From positions 1 through 64,000 of the forward strand of contig NZ_NTMG01000070.1 in NCBI RefSeq assembly GCF_002487355.1: 64,000 nt of DNA. The letters are read 5' to 3'. This document shows positions 45,993 to 55,552 of the stretch, one piece after another; the first letter of the stretch is position 1; the number at the start of each line of letters is the position of its first letter. The stretch comes from Candidatus Methanoperedens sp. BLZ2 (GTDB lineage Archaea > Halobacteriota > Methanosarcinia > Methanosarcinales > Methanoperedenaceae). Under the pieces are notes generated by a model, which saw nothing but the letters and a program-made list of their open reading frames with translations, ran no database searches and had not been told where the DNA came from. Both the position numbers and the translations under genes were made by a program.

Positions 45993-47348
45993 ATGAGCGA
46001 TGCCTTGAGAACCGACCTGTACCAGTTGACCATGATGCAGGCATACTGGAAATCCGGGCATAATCCGGAATCTACATTTGATTATTTTGTACGTAAAATT
46101 CCCTCAGGCTCTTATCTGATAACCGCGGGATTAAGCTATCTTCTTGATTACATTGAAAATCTGCATTTTGAGAATGATGAGATCGAATATTTGAGGACCC
46201 AGGACTTTGATGAAGAGTTCCTCAAGACCTTGCAGGATTTTAAATTCACAGGTGACATACTTGCAATGCCAGAAGGAAGCATTGCATTTGCGATCGAACC
46301 GATAATAAGAGTAACAGCTCCCATAATCGAGGCCCAGCTTGTGGAAACGTTCCTGCTCAATAAAATGAACTTCTCAACACTGATCGCCACTAAAGCCTCG
46401 CGTGTGGCCTATGCTGCAAAAGGAAGAGCGATAGCAGAGTTCGGATTGCGCCGCGCCCAGGGGGACGGGCATCTTGAAGCAACCCGCGCAACGTACATCG
46501 GAGGCTGTGCTTCCACATCCAATGTGCTTGCAGGAAAAGAACTCGGCATCCCGGTATCAGGAACAATGGCACATTCATTTGTGACGAGTTTTGACCATGA
46601 GATCGACTCTTACCGCGCCTATGCCGATGCCTTCCCTAAACGATGTTTCCTGCTCATTGACACCTATAATACCATTGAAGGCGCAAAAAAAGCCGTGATT
46701 GTAGGAAGGGAGCTTGAAAAAAGAGGTGAGAAGCTTCTTGGTGTAAGGCTCGACAGCGGAAATCTGTGCGAGCTTTCAAAGCACGTCCGCAAAATCCTGG
46801 ACGATGGCGGCCTTGAATATGCAAAAATAGTTGCAAGCGGGGACCTCAATGAGTGGAAAATTGACGAGCTTATGAATAATGGCGCCAGGATCGATATATT
46901 CGGGGTTGGAACAGAACTTATAACTGGACGTCCCAATCCCGCGCTTGATGGAATATACAAACTTTCGGATATTGTAGAGAACGGGAAGCATGTTCCCAAG
47001 ATGAAACTCTCTGAAGAGATCGTAAAAACAACTCTTCCCGGAAAAAAAATAGTCTGGCGCATAATGGAAAATGGTAAGTTTAAAAAAGATGTCATAACGC
47101 TTGAGAATGAGATCGTTAATGAGGGGGCGCCTTTATTGGAAACTGTTGTGAGGAAAGGAAAAATTGTATGTGACAGGCCATCATTGACTGAGATACGGCA
47201 AAATGCGGCCATGAATTTCTCAAAGTTACCTGATATTTATAAAAAACTTGAAGGAGCGCCTGCGTATCCGGTTGAGTTCAGCAGGGGATTGATACAGCTT
47301 CGAGCTGATAGTGTTGAGAGGATAAAACGGGAAGAGATAAGGCAGTAA
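45993..47348 (+). CDS. pncB: Nicotinate phosphoribosyltransferase
   Basis: This 451-residue enzyme makes nicotinate mononucleotide from nicotinate and PRPP in NAD salvage. ALRTDLYQLTMMQAYWKSG at the N-terminus, AEFGLRRAQGDGHLEATRAT and GTMAHSFVTSFDHE are family signatures; GVRLDSGNLCELSK and FGVGTELITG form the phosphate site. It is monocistronic. Length is normal. Confidence 0.95.
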   Translation: MSDALRTDLYQLTMMQAYWKSGHNPESTFDYFVRKIPSGSYLITAGLSYLLDYIENLHFENDEIEYLRTQDFDEEFLKTLQDFKFTGDILAMPEGSIAFAIEPIIRVTAPIIEAQLVETFLLNKMNFSTLIATKASRVAYAAKGRAIAEFGLRRAQGDGHLEATRATYIGGCASTSNVLAGKELGIPVSGTMAHSFVTSFDHEIDSYRAYADAFPKRCFLLIDTYNTIEGAKKAVIVGRELEKRGEKLLGVRLDSGNLCELSKHVRKILDDGGLEYAKIVASGDLNEWKIDELMNNGARIDIFGVGTELITGRPNPALDGIYKLSDIVENGKHVPKMKLSEEIVKTTLPGKKIVWRIMENGKFKKDVITLENEIVNEGAPLLETVVRKGKIVCDRPSLTEIRQNAAMNFSKLPDIYKKLEGAPAYPVEFSRGLIQLRADSVERIKREEIRQ

Positions 47349-47446
47349 TGATAATAAAATGTGATTGTTATATTACATGCTGGTACGATTTTCACGTCTT
47401 TGCGTTCTGGTATGAAAAACTCAGATGCGCAATCTGAAAAACGATA

Positions 47447-47530
47447 TATCACTGATACATTTATATACATACCATAATTTGATGATATGTATCACTGATA
47501 AATATATATACTTATCAGTAATTACTGATA
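47447..47530 (+). promoter_or_regulatory. Promoter and operator array for the AbiE-like pair
   Basis: TATCACTGATA occurs at 47448-47458 and 47490-47500, and is itself palindromic around a central base (TATCA-N-TGATA). TATCAGTAATTACTGATA at 47513-47530 is a perfect 18-base palindrome with the same ends. TATA-like boxes TTATATAC (47461-47468) and AAATATATATAC (47500-47511) lie between them. The start codon is 8 bases after the last palindrome. AbiEi antitoxins repress their own promoter through inverted repeats, so these are likely operators. Confidence 0.75.
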
Positions 47531-47537
47531 CCTATAT

Positions 47538-48548
47538 ATGGCTATATTAAAAAATAACTCAGAACTGTTTGAAATATTATGCGCAAAATTGAACTTGAGC
47601 AACAGCGCCATTGTTAAAGAAGAATTTGTTTTTAACGATGCACTGAGCAATATAAGAGTCGATCTGGTAATTGAAGATGGCAATAAAAGATTTTTTGTTG
47701 AAGTAAAATCCAAAGCGAGTATTGATACGATCGCAAGATTAGTTCTATTAAAAGAACTTTTTAGAAATCAAGTTGCAGATTTGTCCAACATCTTTTTTGT
47801 AATTGCAGGTAAAGTCTTTCCACCAGACGTAGAAAAAATCGCATACCAGACAAATATAAAATTAGTGACAATACCTCGTAATATTGAGCATCCAACACAG
47901 AAATATGATAATATTCCAGATAATATCAAAGTCACCTCAGAAAAATCATGGAAAGTAATTTCCAGGCTCTTGAAAGAGAAAATGACATCCATCCGGCAAT
48001 TATCGATCATAGAGAAGGTCTCTTATGGATGGGCACATGCGACAGTAAAAAGCCTGATAAACCATGGAATTGTGACAAAAAAAGGAAATTATGTCAGGGT
48101 CTCTGATACCAATAAATTGCTGAATGGTGTTGCATGGGAGAGACCCTTTGAAAATCTATATGCGAGTGAAATCACCATCGAATATAATGATGCCTTTGAA
48201 GCTGCCCAGGAACTATCCAATATATTAAAAAACAAAGGGGTCAAGTTTGCTTTTACCAGCTATACATCTGGAGGATTATATACCGGATATGCTATCCGGC
48301 ATGATACTGTATATTTATATTTAGAAAAAAATGAACTAAATTTCTTCATAAATACATTCAAAGAGGAGGAAAAGCAAGGCATCAAGGTACGAATATATAT
48401 TCCAGATAGAGATGTCTTCAATAATATTAGAGAAAAAGAGGGAGTTCGGGTCGTTTCCCCGTCTCAGACATTACTGGATCTTGCTGGTTTAGGGTATAGT
48501 GGACGAGATATCACAAAAGCGATGGTAGAGAAATATGCCTCCATATGA
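47538..48548 (+). CDS. AbiEi-like regulator with nuclease-type N-terminal domain
   Basis: Residues ~1-125 have the core of a PD-(D/E)xK nuclease fold: RVDLVIED supplies the acidic residue and FFVEVKSK the E-x-K. A winged helix follows (residues ~140-190: SIRQLSIIEKVSYGWAHATV, then LINHGIVTKKGNYVRV), and the last ~130 residues match the AbiEi C-terminal region (VRVVSPSQTLLDLAGLGYSG). It overlaps the nucleotidyltransferase gene by 14 bases. The usual AbiEi begins with the winged helix, so the nuclease-like part is an addition. Confidence 0.75.
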   Translation: MAILKNNSELFEILCAKLNLSNSAIVKEEFVFNDALSNIRVDLVIEDGNKRFFVEVKSKASIDTIARLVLLKELFRNQVADLSNIFFVIAGKVFPPDVEKIAYQTNIKLVTIPRNIEHPTQKYDNIPDNIKVTSEKSWKVISRLLKEKMTSIRQLSIIEKVSYGWAHATVKSLINHGIVTKKGNYVRVSDTNKLLNGVAWERPFENLYASEITIEYNDAFEAAQELSNILKNKGVKFAFTSYTSGGLYTGYAIRHDTVYLYLEKNELNFFINTFKEEEKQGIKVRIYIPDRDVFNNIREKEGVRVVSPSQTLLDLAGLGYSGRDITKAMVEKYASI

Positions 48549-49281
48549 ACCAAATCAGCAGATAATTGAAAAGTCTCTTGAAGAACTTGAATATATTTTA
48601 AACTGGATCAAGCAGCGAGAGGATACAGCAAATAATCCAACAACTGTTCTTATAGGTGGGTGGGCTATAGATGCCTATAATCCGTGGTATGGCTCTATAG
48701 ATATCGATCTGGTAACAAACAATAGAACAAAACATAGCCTTATGCATATTTTGCATGATGAGCGCGAATACGATCACTACCGCATAGGAGTTCATACAGT
48801 CTATAAACAAACGGATTACGGCCCGATAATCATCGATTTTGCCAGTAGGGATGAACATTATCCATTTGAAGGAAGAGTTGAAGAATTAAATTTTGATATC
48901 CCTAATGGACAAACGATAATTCAAAATGTAAGGAACCAGATCTTTGCAGCGGTCCCAACTCGATCTTTACTGATGTTATTCAAATTAAAGGCTTCTTGGG
49001 ATAGAGCGTACAGGCTAAACTCGGAAACAAGTACTGATCCAGAATGGGAACATGGAAAACTCATTAAAGATTATGCTGATATTATTGCACTTATTGACCC
49101 CATGCATGGAGGAAGGGAGCTTGATTTTGATTTTCTCGGAGAAAAGCTTACTGAATTCGATTTTCTCAGAGGATGTTTAAGGATAATCCCAGAAAATCTT
49201 GACGCTATAGGAAAATATGGACGAATGGATCAAAGAGCGGTAAGAGAGACAATTGAACGATTATTACAATTAACTGAATAA
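48535..49281 (+). CDS. AbiEii-like nucleotidyltransferase (toxin candidate)
   Basis: This 248-residue protein has the NTase signature VLIGGWAIDAYNPWYGSIDIDLV, i.e. GGW then S-x-D-x-D, near residues 42-64. A second acidic site (IIIDFASRDE) follows. AbiEii toxins of type IV toxin-antitoxin systems transfer nucleotides, and MenT-like members act on tRNA; the actual substrate is unknown here. It overlaps the regulator, so the two form one unit. Confidence 0.75.
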   Translation: MPPYEPNQQIIEKSLEELEYILNWIKQREDTANNPTTVLIGGWAIDAYNPWYGSIDIDLVTNNRTKHSLMHILHDEREYDHYRIGVHTVYKQTDYGPIIIDFASRDEHYPFEGRVEELNFDIPNGQTIIQNVRNQIFAAVPTRSLLMLFKLKASWDRAYRLNSETSTDPEWEHGKLIKDYADIIALIDPMHGGRELDFDFLGEKLTEFDFLRGCLRIIPENLDAIGKYGRMDQRAVRETIERLLQLTE

Positions 49282-49390
49282 GAGGGATAGCACTGAGTTA
49301 GTCAGAATAAAGAATTTCAGGTATTGGAAATGGTTTCTCATATGATACATAAAAAACCGGCTGAAGAAAGCCATTTATGAAGAACATAGA

Positions 49391-50410
49391 ATGATAGCCA
49401 AAATATTTTATAAGCAGGAATTACATACTAATAAAGATAGGGGAAATTCCAAATTTTTGATCACTGATAAATTAAAAAACAAATACACTGGCTGTATGCT
49501 TGGGGCTGCAATAGGTGATGCCCTGGGTAAACAAAATGAAGGAGTACGAAGAGAAGAAATCCTCAAAATGGGGTACATAAAAGATCACGGGAGGGCGCCA
49601 AAAGGGAGCCCTGGGGAGAAATTAAGGGCAGGACAATATACGGATGATACTGAACAAATGCTTGTCCTTGCTCAATCTTTGATCGCTTGCAATGGTTTTG
49701 ATGCTGCTGATTTTGCCAGCAGGATAGCAAAATGGGGAGAGGAAGTCCGAAATGATCCTGCAAGAAGTCCATTTATCGGGCCTTCAAGTTCTTATGCTAT
49801 TGAGAAATTAAATTCAGGTATTTCCTGGAAAGAATCAGGGAGTGATATACCATCCTGCGGTAGTGCAATGAGAGTTGCCCCGATCGGGCTTTTTTATGAT
49901 CGCCTGGAAAACGTGGAATCCAATGCAGTCCTTTCCTCAATACCGACGCATAAAAGTAAAGGCGCAATTGCAGGCGCAGTAGCAGTTGCGGTAGCCGTCC
50001 GATCTGCAATTGAGGGAGATGATCGCTCTGAAATCATTAGAAAAACCTGTGAAAGAGCATCAAACCATGACATTGGCCTTGCAGCGAAGATAGGACTGGC
50101 TTATGAATCGCGAAACGAATTACCGGATATTGTTTTTGCAAGACTTGGAACATCATATTACGTGTACGATACCGTCCCTTGCGCCTTTTATTGTTTTTTC
50201 AGGTATTTTGAAGAACCTGAAATGGCGATAATCGAAGCTGTGAACGCTGGTGGGGATGCGGATTCTATTGGATGTATAACAGGCGCTTTGTGCGGAGCTT
50301 TTCATGGTATTGAGTGTTTTTCTAAAAAATGGATCAATAGCCTTGAAAATAAGGACCTGGTGGAGAATATCGCTATCTCACTTTTTAAGATATTTTCCCG
50401 TTTCAGGTGA
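49391..50410 (+). CDS. ADP-ribosylglycohydrolase family protein
   Basis: The protein has GCMLGAAIGDALGKQNEG, GQYTDDTEQMLVLAQSL and a C-terminal NAGGDADSIGCITGALCGA, which supply the di-Mg ligands of the DraG/ARH3 family; such enzymes remove ADP-ribose from proteins or nucleic acids. The conserved fold begins at about residue 34, so the first 30 residues may be an over-extended start. It lies 110 bases after the AbiE-like pair, which suggests a defence- or toxin-related role, but an independent gene is possible. Confidence 0.85.
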   Translation: MIAKIFYKQELHTNKDRGNSKFLITDKLKNKYTGCMLGAAIGDALGKQNEGVRREEILKMGYIKDHGRAPKGSPGEKLRAGQYTDDTEQMLVLAQSLIACNGFDAADFASRIAKWGEEVRNDPARSPFIGPSSSYAIEKLNSGISWKESGSDIPSCGSAMRVAPIGLFYDRLENVESNAVLSSIPTHKSKGAIAGAVAVAVAVRSAIEGDDRSEIIRKTCERASNHDIGLAAKIGLAYESRNELPDIVFARLGTSYYVYDTVPCAFYCFFRYFEEPEMAIIEAVNAGGDADSIGCITGALCGAFHGIECFSKKWINSLENKDLVENIAISLFKIFSRFR

Positions 50411-50539
50411 TTCTAACTCAAAAAGAACCGGATGCTTCAGAATTTTGATATGGTTACCTGAAATATAAAGATCTTCAATTTTCTTTCCAATAATACCAGC
50501 TTTTAATAATTCTACTCTTTCTTTACGAGTTTCAAGCAT
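50378..50539 (-). CDS. Small conserved-looking protein, ETRKERVELLK type
   Basis: Fifty-three residues begin MLETRKERVELLKAGIIGKK and continue IEDLYISGNHIKILKHPVLF. GGGAGTG is correctly placed before the ATG. From memory, this pattern recurs in small proteins of Methanosarcinales, without a known function. It overlaps the 3' end of the glycohydrolase gene by 33 bases on the opposite strand. Confidence 0.6.
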   Translation of the reverse strand: MLETRKERVELLKAGIIGKKIEDLYISGNHIKILKHPVLFELESPETGKYLKK

Positions 50540-50718
50540 ATTGACTCACTCCCAATTCTCTAAGAATGCTAACTAACCGTATGCTACAAAGCTTGACTTC
50601 ACACACCCTTATTTTGCCAACCTTTTGCCTGTTTTTGTTATATATTACAATACTATGCTTAAAGATAAATATTTCGATATAATTTGAACAATCCAGCAAT
50701 CTCTAAAGAGAAAATTTA

Positions 50719-50779
50719 GAGGTTGGGTAAAAAAACAAATTTTGGATAGGATAGGTCTTTTGCCACTAACCCCAACCTC
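50719..50779. other. Inverted repeat GAGGTTGGG / CCCAACCTC
   Basis: A perfect nine-base stem (50719-50727 with 50771-50779) with a 43-base loop lies in the 300-base gap 50540-50839. It could be a small RNA hairpin or a terminator of the neighbouring genes. Nothing else is seen in the gap. Confidence 0.4.
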
Positions 50780-50839
50780 ATACTAAGTCTGTTTTGACAT
50801 AGTAATAAAGCTTATTGTCCATAAATAAAGAAAATTGTT

Positions 50840-51997
50840 TCAATATCGTTCAATTATATTATACAATGTATCTCTTTTTGCCACAGGACGCCCTAATTTC
50901 CTGGCAGCATGGATAAATTCGTCAATGCTCTTACTGTGAAAAGGCACACCTGCAGCGCGAACAACATTTTCCTCGATCATTGTCCCGCCAAGGTCATTTG
51001 CGCCAAAATCCAATGCCATTTGTGCAACATCGATGCCCTGGGTCACCCAGGAAGCCTGGATGTTCCGAATATGACCATCAAGAAGAATTCTTGATACAGC
51101 AACCATTTTGAGGTAATCTATCCCGGTTGAAGTCCCGATCAATCCTGTATTCTCGGATTGGAAAGTCCAGGGTATGAATGCCGTAAAACCATGGTACTTT
51201 TTCTGCATATCCCGCACCCTGATTATGTGTTTTATCCTTTCTTCAAGTGTTTCCTCATGCCCGAAGACCATTGTAGCAGTTGTCGGGATACCCAGTGAGT
51301 GCGCTGCCAGCATTACTTCCTGCCATTTCTTCCACCCGATCTTTTTTGGCGAAACAGAATCCCTTACCCTGTCATCAAGTATCTCTGCTCCACCACCTGG
51401 TATTGAATCAAGTCCCGCCTCATGCAGGCGCGAGATCGTTTCTTTTATCCCGGCTCCATATAACTTTGATATATGCACGATCTCAGGAGGGGAGAATGCA
51501 TGCATCTGGACATCGAACTTTTTCTTAACCTCTTTTAACATTTTTTCATAATATTCAATGGGAATATCAGGATTCAATCCACCCTGTATGAGTATCTGGG
51601 TCGCTCCCAACCTGACAGCTTCGTCAACCTTTTCAAGTATCTTCTCAATGCTTAGCACATAGGCGTCTTTTGCATCGGGTTCACGGTAAAAAGCACAGAA
51701 TTTGCATTTAGACGTGCAGATATTCGTATAATTTATGTTGCGGTCAATAACAAATGTGACAAGATCCCCTGTACTTTTTTTTCGCAAAGCATCTGCGGCT
51801 GCCCCTAAAAGATTAAGATCATTACATTCAAGCAGTTTTTTTCCATCACCTATATCAATTGGATCAATACTATCATATATATTATTTTGCATATTATTAT
51901 TATTTATATCAAGTGATCCATGATTCACTGCACGATCAAGAATTTCTGTAATTTCAGTGTCATCGGATAATTGTTTTATTATATCAAAATTTGTCAT
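50840..51997 (-). CDS. cofH: F0 synthase subunit 2 (CofH)
   Basis: CofH makes the deazaflavin core of F420, joining a tyrosine fragment to the ribityl-uracil with CofG. The 385-residue protein has the radical SAM motif CTSKCKFCAFYR and ILIQGGLNPD, and MHAFSPPEIVH. Start ATG 51997 overlaps the DHPS-like stop by 14 bases. cofG is not in the window. Its operon with a pterin-related gene links it to methanogenic cofactors. Confidence 0.95.
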   Translation of the reverse strand: MTNFDIIKQLSDDTEITEILDRAVNHGSLDINNNNMQNNIYDSIDPIDIGDGKKLLECNDLNLLGAAADALRKKSTGDLVTFVIDRNINYTNICTSKCKFCAFYREPDAKDAYVLSIEKILEKVDEAVRLGATQILIQGGLNPDIPIEYYEKMLKEVKKKFDVQMHAFSPPEIVHISKLYGAGIKETISRLHEAGLDSIPGGGAEILDDRVRDSVSPKKIGWKKWQEVMLAAHSLGIPTTATMVFGHEETLEERIKHIIRVRDMQKKYHGFTAFIPWTFQSENTGLIGTSTGIDYLKMVAVSRILLDGHIRNIQASWVTQGIDVAQMALDFGANDLGGTMIEENVVRAAGVPFHSKSIDEFIHAARKLGRPVAKRDTLYNIIERY

Positions 51998-53480
51998 CCT
52001 GGGAATAGCTCCTCTTGAATTTCAATGCAATTTCAGCTTTCATAAGTTCTCTCCCCAGATAAGCAGCATGGTCAAGACGTGAAATAAGTCCGCGTTCGAT
52101 AATAGTATCCAGTATTTCCTTTGCGGCCGATCCGGCTATTGGATTATCTTTGTCAATAACATTTCGCACGATTATTTTTCCAGGTATTACCTTATTGTTA
52201 TGGATCATATCATCTGTCAACTCTATCTTAAAACATCCAGCCGGGTCAAGCTGCCATTTTTCACTGCCTTTTGCTTCTATAATAGATCCGGGCATCAACC
52301 CAAATTCCCTCCTGCGCTTTTCCTTTATTACCAGCATGTCAACTCCAAGATCCTTTGGCGCACTTTTCCTGTCCCTGGAAAGCATCATCATCATTGAAGC
52401 AGTCTTTAATTCATTGACACTGTCATGTGCCTTATGGCTGAATTCCGGTGTAAATAAGATATTTGCATCAAGCTCCATTGCAATGCTTGAAAGAATTGCA
52501 TGTATCCCTATAGAATCTGCATCAACAAGCTCAGTCATATTACCCAGACCGAAGAATAAAGGCGTAGACCTGTCGCGTTTCCTGAATTCATAATACCTGT
52601 TGATCGACTGTGTAAGACCATGACCTGCAGGTTCAAGCACGGGGTCAGCGATAATATTCCTGATCCCGGAATCCTGCGCTGATCGTATGTTCTGGAAAAG
52701 ACTTTCAATATCACCTGTTTGATCAGGAATTAAGACCGAAGCGGTGTGATGCCGGATTATTTTATCCTTTACTTCATCAATATTTTTTGAATTAAGGCTC
52801 AGAACAATGTCTATCCCTGCATCAACCGCTTCATTTATTGAATCGGGATCAAGCGTATCGATGGAGAGGGGAATATCAGTTACGGATCTTGCAGTTTCAA
52901 CAGCAGTCCTGACCATACCGATCGATGTGTCCAATGAAATCCCGAGGTCAATAATATCCGCCCCGCGTTCTACAAAATAAATTATTTTTTTAGTAAGCTC
53001 GTTCTTATTCATTGAACCGGCATCCACAATTTCAGCCATCACCTTCATGCGGGAATTCCCCCCGATCTTCACCGATTTTAACGATAAAGATGAATCTGCT
53101 GTTTGTTCCAGTTCAAACACTTTCTGGAATGCGCTGGAACGCTTTTTTTCGGTCAATAGCTCGCATGCAGGTATACTTGATGAAAAATCCAGCCCTTCTG
53201 AAAACGAGAGTACAAAACCAAGATCCACCGCATGCTTTGGTCCAAGTCTTATCGGGATACCAACCTCCTTTTCAAGTCCTGGAAAATCACCGTTTGCCAG
53301 GCCGGGAATAAGTATAAGGTCATATTTTTTTGGAGGGAGGGAACGCCTCAGCAGAGCCGGGGTTGTAAATGCCGCGACCTCGATATCAAGAACAAGGACA
53401 TCAGCCCCACCATTAACAGAAGCTTTTACTGTATTGCTTGCAAGCTTTCCTGTAACTACCAGAATATTCATTTTTCTCAT
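51984..53480 (-). CDS. Archaeal DHPS-related protein
   Basis: The 498-residue protein belongs to the archaeal dihydropteroate synthase-like family (TIGR00284). A barrel with ADIIDLGISLDT and PLSIDTLDPDS occupies the middle (about residues 130-380). The N-terminal ~120 residues (NILVVTGKLASNTVKASVNG) and the C-terminal ~100 residues are family specific. It probably acts in tetrahydromethanopterin synthesis, where a typical DHPS step with a ribosylated aminobenzoate is not needed; the reaction is uncertain. Confidence 0.85.
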   Translation of the reverse strand: MRKMNILVVTGKLASNTVKASVNGGADVLVLDIEVAAFTTPALLRRSLPPKKYDLILIPGLANGDFPGLEKEVGIPIRLGPKHAVDLGFVLSFSEGLDFSSSIPACELLTEKKRSSAFQKVFELEQTADSSLSLKSVKIGGNSRMKVMAEIVDAGSMNKNELTKKIIYFVERGADIIDLGISLDTSIGMVRTAVETARSVTDIPLSIDTLDPDSINEAVDAGIDIVLSLNSKNIDEVKDKIIRHHTASVLIPDQTGDIESLFQNIRSAQDSGIRNIIADPVLEPAGHGLTQSINRYYEFRKRDRSTPLFFGLGNMTELVDADSIGIHAILSSIAMELDANILFTPEFSHKAHDSVNELKTASMMMMLSRDRKSAPKDLGVDMLVIKEKRRREFGLMPGSIIEAKGSEKWQLDPAGCFKIELTDDMIHNNKVIPGKIIVRNVIDKDNPIAGSAAKEILDTIIERGLISRLDHAAYLGRELMKAEIALKFKRSYSQDDKF

Positions 53481-53487
53481 TTAGCCT

Positions 53488-54147
53488 TTAACCCGCCAGT
53501 TTAAACGTATAAATATTCCATATCCCATCTGCGATAAATCCGACTGCTATTGCCCCGAGGAAAAGACCCATAAGCCGTGTCATCACAAGCATGCCTGTCA
53601 TTCCTACGACCTTTCTAAAATAATCCGAATATCTGAAAATGAGGAACGTAATAATAAATATAAGTAGTATTGCACCAACTTCAATTAATATCACTGTTCG
53701 CAGATTGAGAGAATAATCCTCAATCCCTTTCGTTAAATACAGGATTATTGTAGTTATGGCCCCTGGTCCTGTCAGCATGGGCATGGCCATTGGAAAAATT
53801 GAGATATTTTCCCTGTGTACAGCATCAGATAATTCTTCGGATGTAATACTTTCTCTTGAGGTCCTTGCAAAAAGCATATCCATGGCAACAAGGAAAAGTA
53901 AAATTCCACCTGCTACTCTCAGGGAATCCACAGTAATTCCGAAAAATTCCATTATATAATTCCCTGATATCGTAAATATTATCGCAATAATACAACCAAT
54001 AACTGCAGAACGCTGTGCCACATAATTCTTATCCTCTTCTTTCATATTGGACGTCATGGAAATAAATGCCATCACTCCGCTGACAGGGTTTATGATCGAA
54101 AATAATGCAGTGAAAACAGAAATAAAGAATGTGATCTCAGAGGTCAT
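53488..54147 (-). CDS. marC: MarC-family membrane protein
   Basis: A membrane protein with six hydrophobic segments (219 residues). [34 protein letters not shown] and [20 protein letters not shown] are family signatures. ATG 54147 overlaps the hps-rraA stop in ATGA fashion with GGGAG before it; an ATG 12 bases upstream is less likely. MarC was named for drug resistance but its transport function is not established. Confidence 0.88.
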   Translation of the reverse strand: MTSEITFFISVFTALFSIINPVSGVMAFISMTSNMKEEDKNYVAQRSAVIGCIIAIIFTISGNYIMEFFGITVDSLRVAGGILLFLVAMDMLFARTSRESITSEELSDAVHRENISIFPMAMPMLTGPGAITTIILYLTKGIEDYSLNLRTVILIEVGAILLIFIITFLIFRYSDYFRKVVGMTGMLVMTRLMGLFLGAIAVGFIADGIWNIYTFKLAG

Positions 54148-55427
54148 TTCTTCTCCCATTTCTCAAGATATAATACTTCAGAAAGCGTTTTTCCCCTTGT
54201 TATTTCATCACGTATTCGCCTCTCATTCTTTTCAACCTCCACAGCCCGCCTTGCTATCTCATATGCCCGTTCCCGTGGTATTACGACAACACCATTATCA
54301 TCTCCAACGATGAAATCCCCTGGTTTTACGGTCTGCCCCCCGCACTGTATTTCGGTATTTATCTCCCCGAAACCTTTCGGCTCGCCTGCATTCGGGACAA
54401 TTGATGTCGCAAAAACAGGAAAATTAAGCCGCCTGATATCATCAACATCTCTTACCGCGCCATCTATTACAACGCCTGCCACGCCTTTATTGATGCTGCT
54501 CAACGTTGCAAGTTCTCCCCAGGGGGCGACATGAGTGCTGTTGTTATTGATAACGATAATATCACCAGGAAGCGCAGCATTTATTGCTTCTACGGGTTTT
54601 GCCCAATCTCCGGGAAATGTCTGTACTGTGACTGCTTTACCCACTGCTTTTGTCCCTTTACAAATCGAATGGATATCTTTCATAGCGCCTTTCCTGTGCA
54701 TGGCATCCGAGATATTGGGGGTGGAGACCTGTTTTAGAAGTTCGATGATTTTCTCATCGATCGATTTTTCCGGTTCAATTGATAACTGCGGCATATCCAG
54801 ACTTTCGCGGATCGCTCTTGCAGATGCTGTAACATTGGATGACCGGACAATATTTCCGCCGACGATGATGATACTTGCACCGGATAATACTGCTGCTGCT
54901 GCGCTCTTTGCGTCAATCCCACCTGCGACCGCAATGGGTACATTTATCTTAAGCGACTTGAGGATCGAAAGAGGATCTTCGCCCATCATCTGCTGGTCGA
55001 TCCCAACATGAATATTTATATAATCGATACCGAGTTCTGCAAGTTCTTTAGCTCTTTTTACCGGGCTTTTCGCAGAAATCAGGTCGGCCATTATTTTCAC
55101 GCCATATTTGCGCGCTGATCTTATAGCGTCCTGTATCGTGGAATCATCAGCGCTCCCGAGAAGAATAACGATATCAGCACCGGCTTTGGCTGCCATTTCC
55201 ACTTCCATTGCCCCCGTGTCTACCGTTTTCATATCAGCCAGGATAACCCGGTCAGGGAATGCTGCTTTTAGTTTCCTTAAAGCATCCATGCCTTCGCTTT
55301 TGATCAATGGGGTTCCTGCTTCTACCCAGTCAGCGCCGCCAGTTATCGCTTCTCTGGCGATCTGAATGGCACGTTCAGTCTCTAAAACATCAAGGGCCAC
55401 CTGTAGTACCGGTTTGATATAAATCAC
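54144..55427 (-). CDS. Fused hexulose-6-phosphate synthase / RraA-like protein
   Basis: The first ~215 residues are an HPS of the OMP decarboxylase fold: [28 protein letters not shown] and [18 protein letters not shown], with Asp-x-Lys-x-x-Asp-like chemistry. It joins formaldehyde and ribulose 5-phosphate, or runs in reverse to make pentoses in archaea. Residues ~225-427 are an RraA-like/aldolase domain ([42 protein letters not shown]). The fusion is known in archaea. The start is GTG 55427. Confidence 0.9.
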   Translation of the reverse strand: MIYIKPVLQVALDVLETERAIQIAREAITGGADWVEAGTPLIKSEGMDALRKLKAAFPDRVILADMKTVDTGAMEVEMAAKAGADIVILLGSADDSTIQDAIRSARKYGVKIMADLISAKSPVKRAKELAELGIDYINIHVGIDQQMMGEDPLSILKSLKINVPIAVAGGIDAKSAAAAVLSGASIIIVGGNIVRSSNVTASARAIRESLDMPQLSIEPEKSIDEKIIELLKQVSTPNISDAMHRKGAMKDIHSICKGTKAVGKAVTVQTFPGDWAKPVEAINAALPGDIIVINNNSTHVAPWGELATLSSINKGVAGVVIDGAVRDVDDIRRLNFPVFATSIVPNAGEPKGFGEINTEIQCGGQTVKPGDFIVGDDNGVVVIPRERAYEIARRAVEVEKNERRIRDEITRGKTLSEVLYLEKWEKK

Positions 55428-55552
55428 CTTTTCATAAGTTAGCGTATGTGAATAAAGATTTAATGGTCTGCTGGAAGATTAATTCTTTAATACACCAGGA
55501 GAAAATATAAAGCCTGTATGAGATTATCTAGTATCGAACAGGAGAAATCAAT

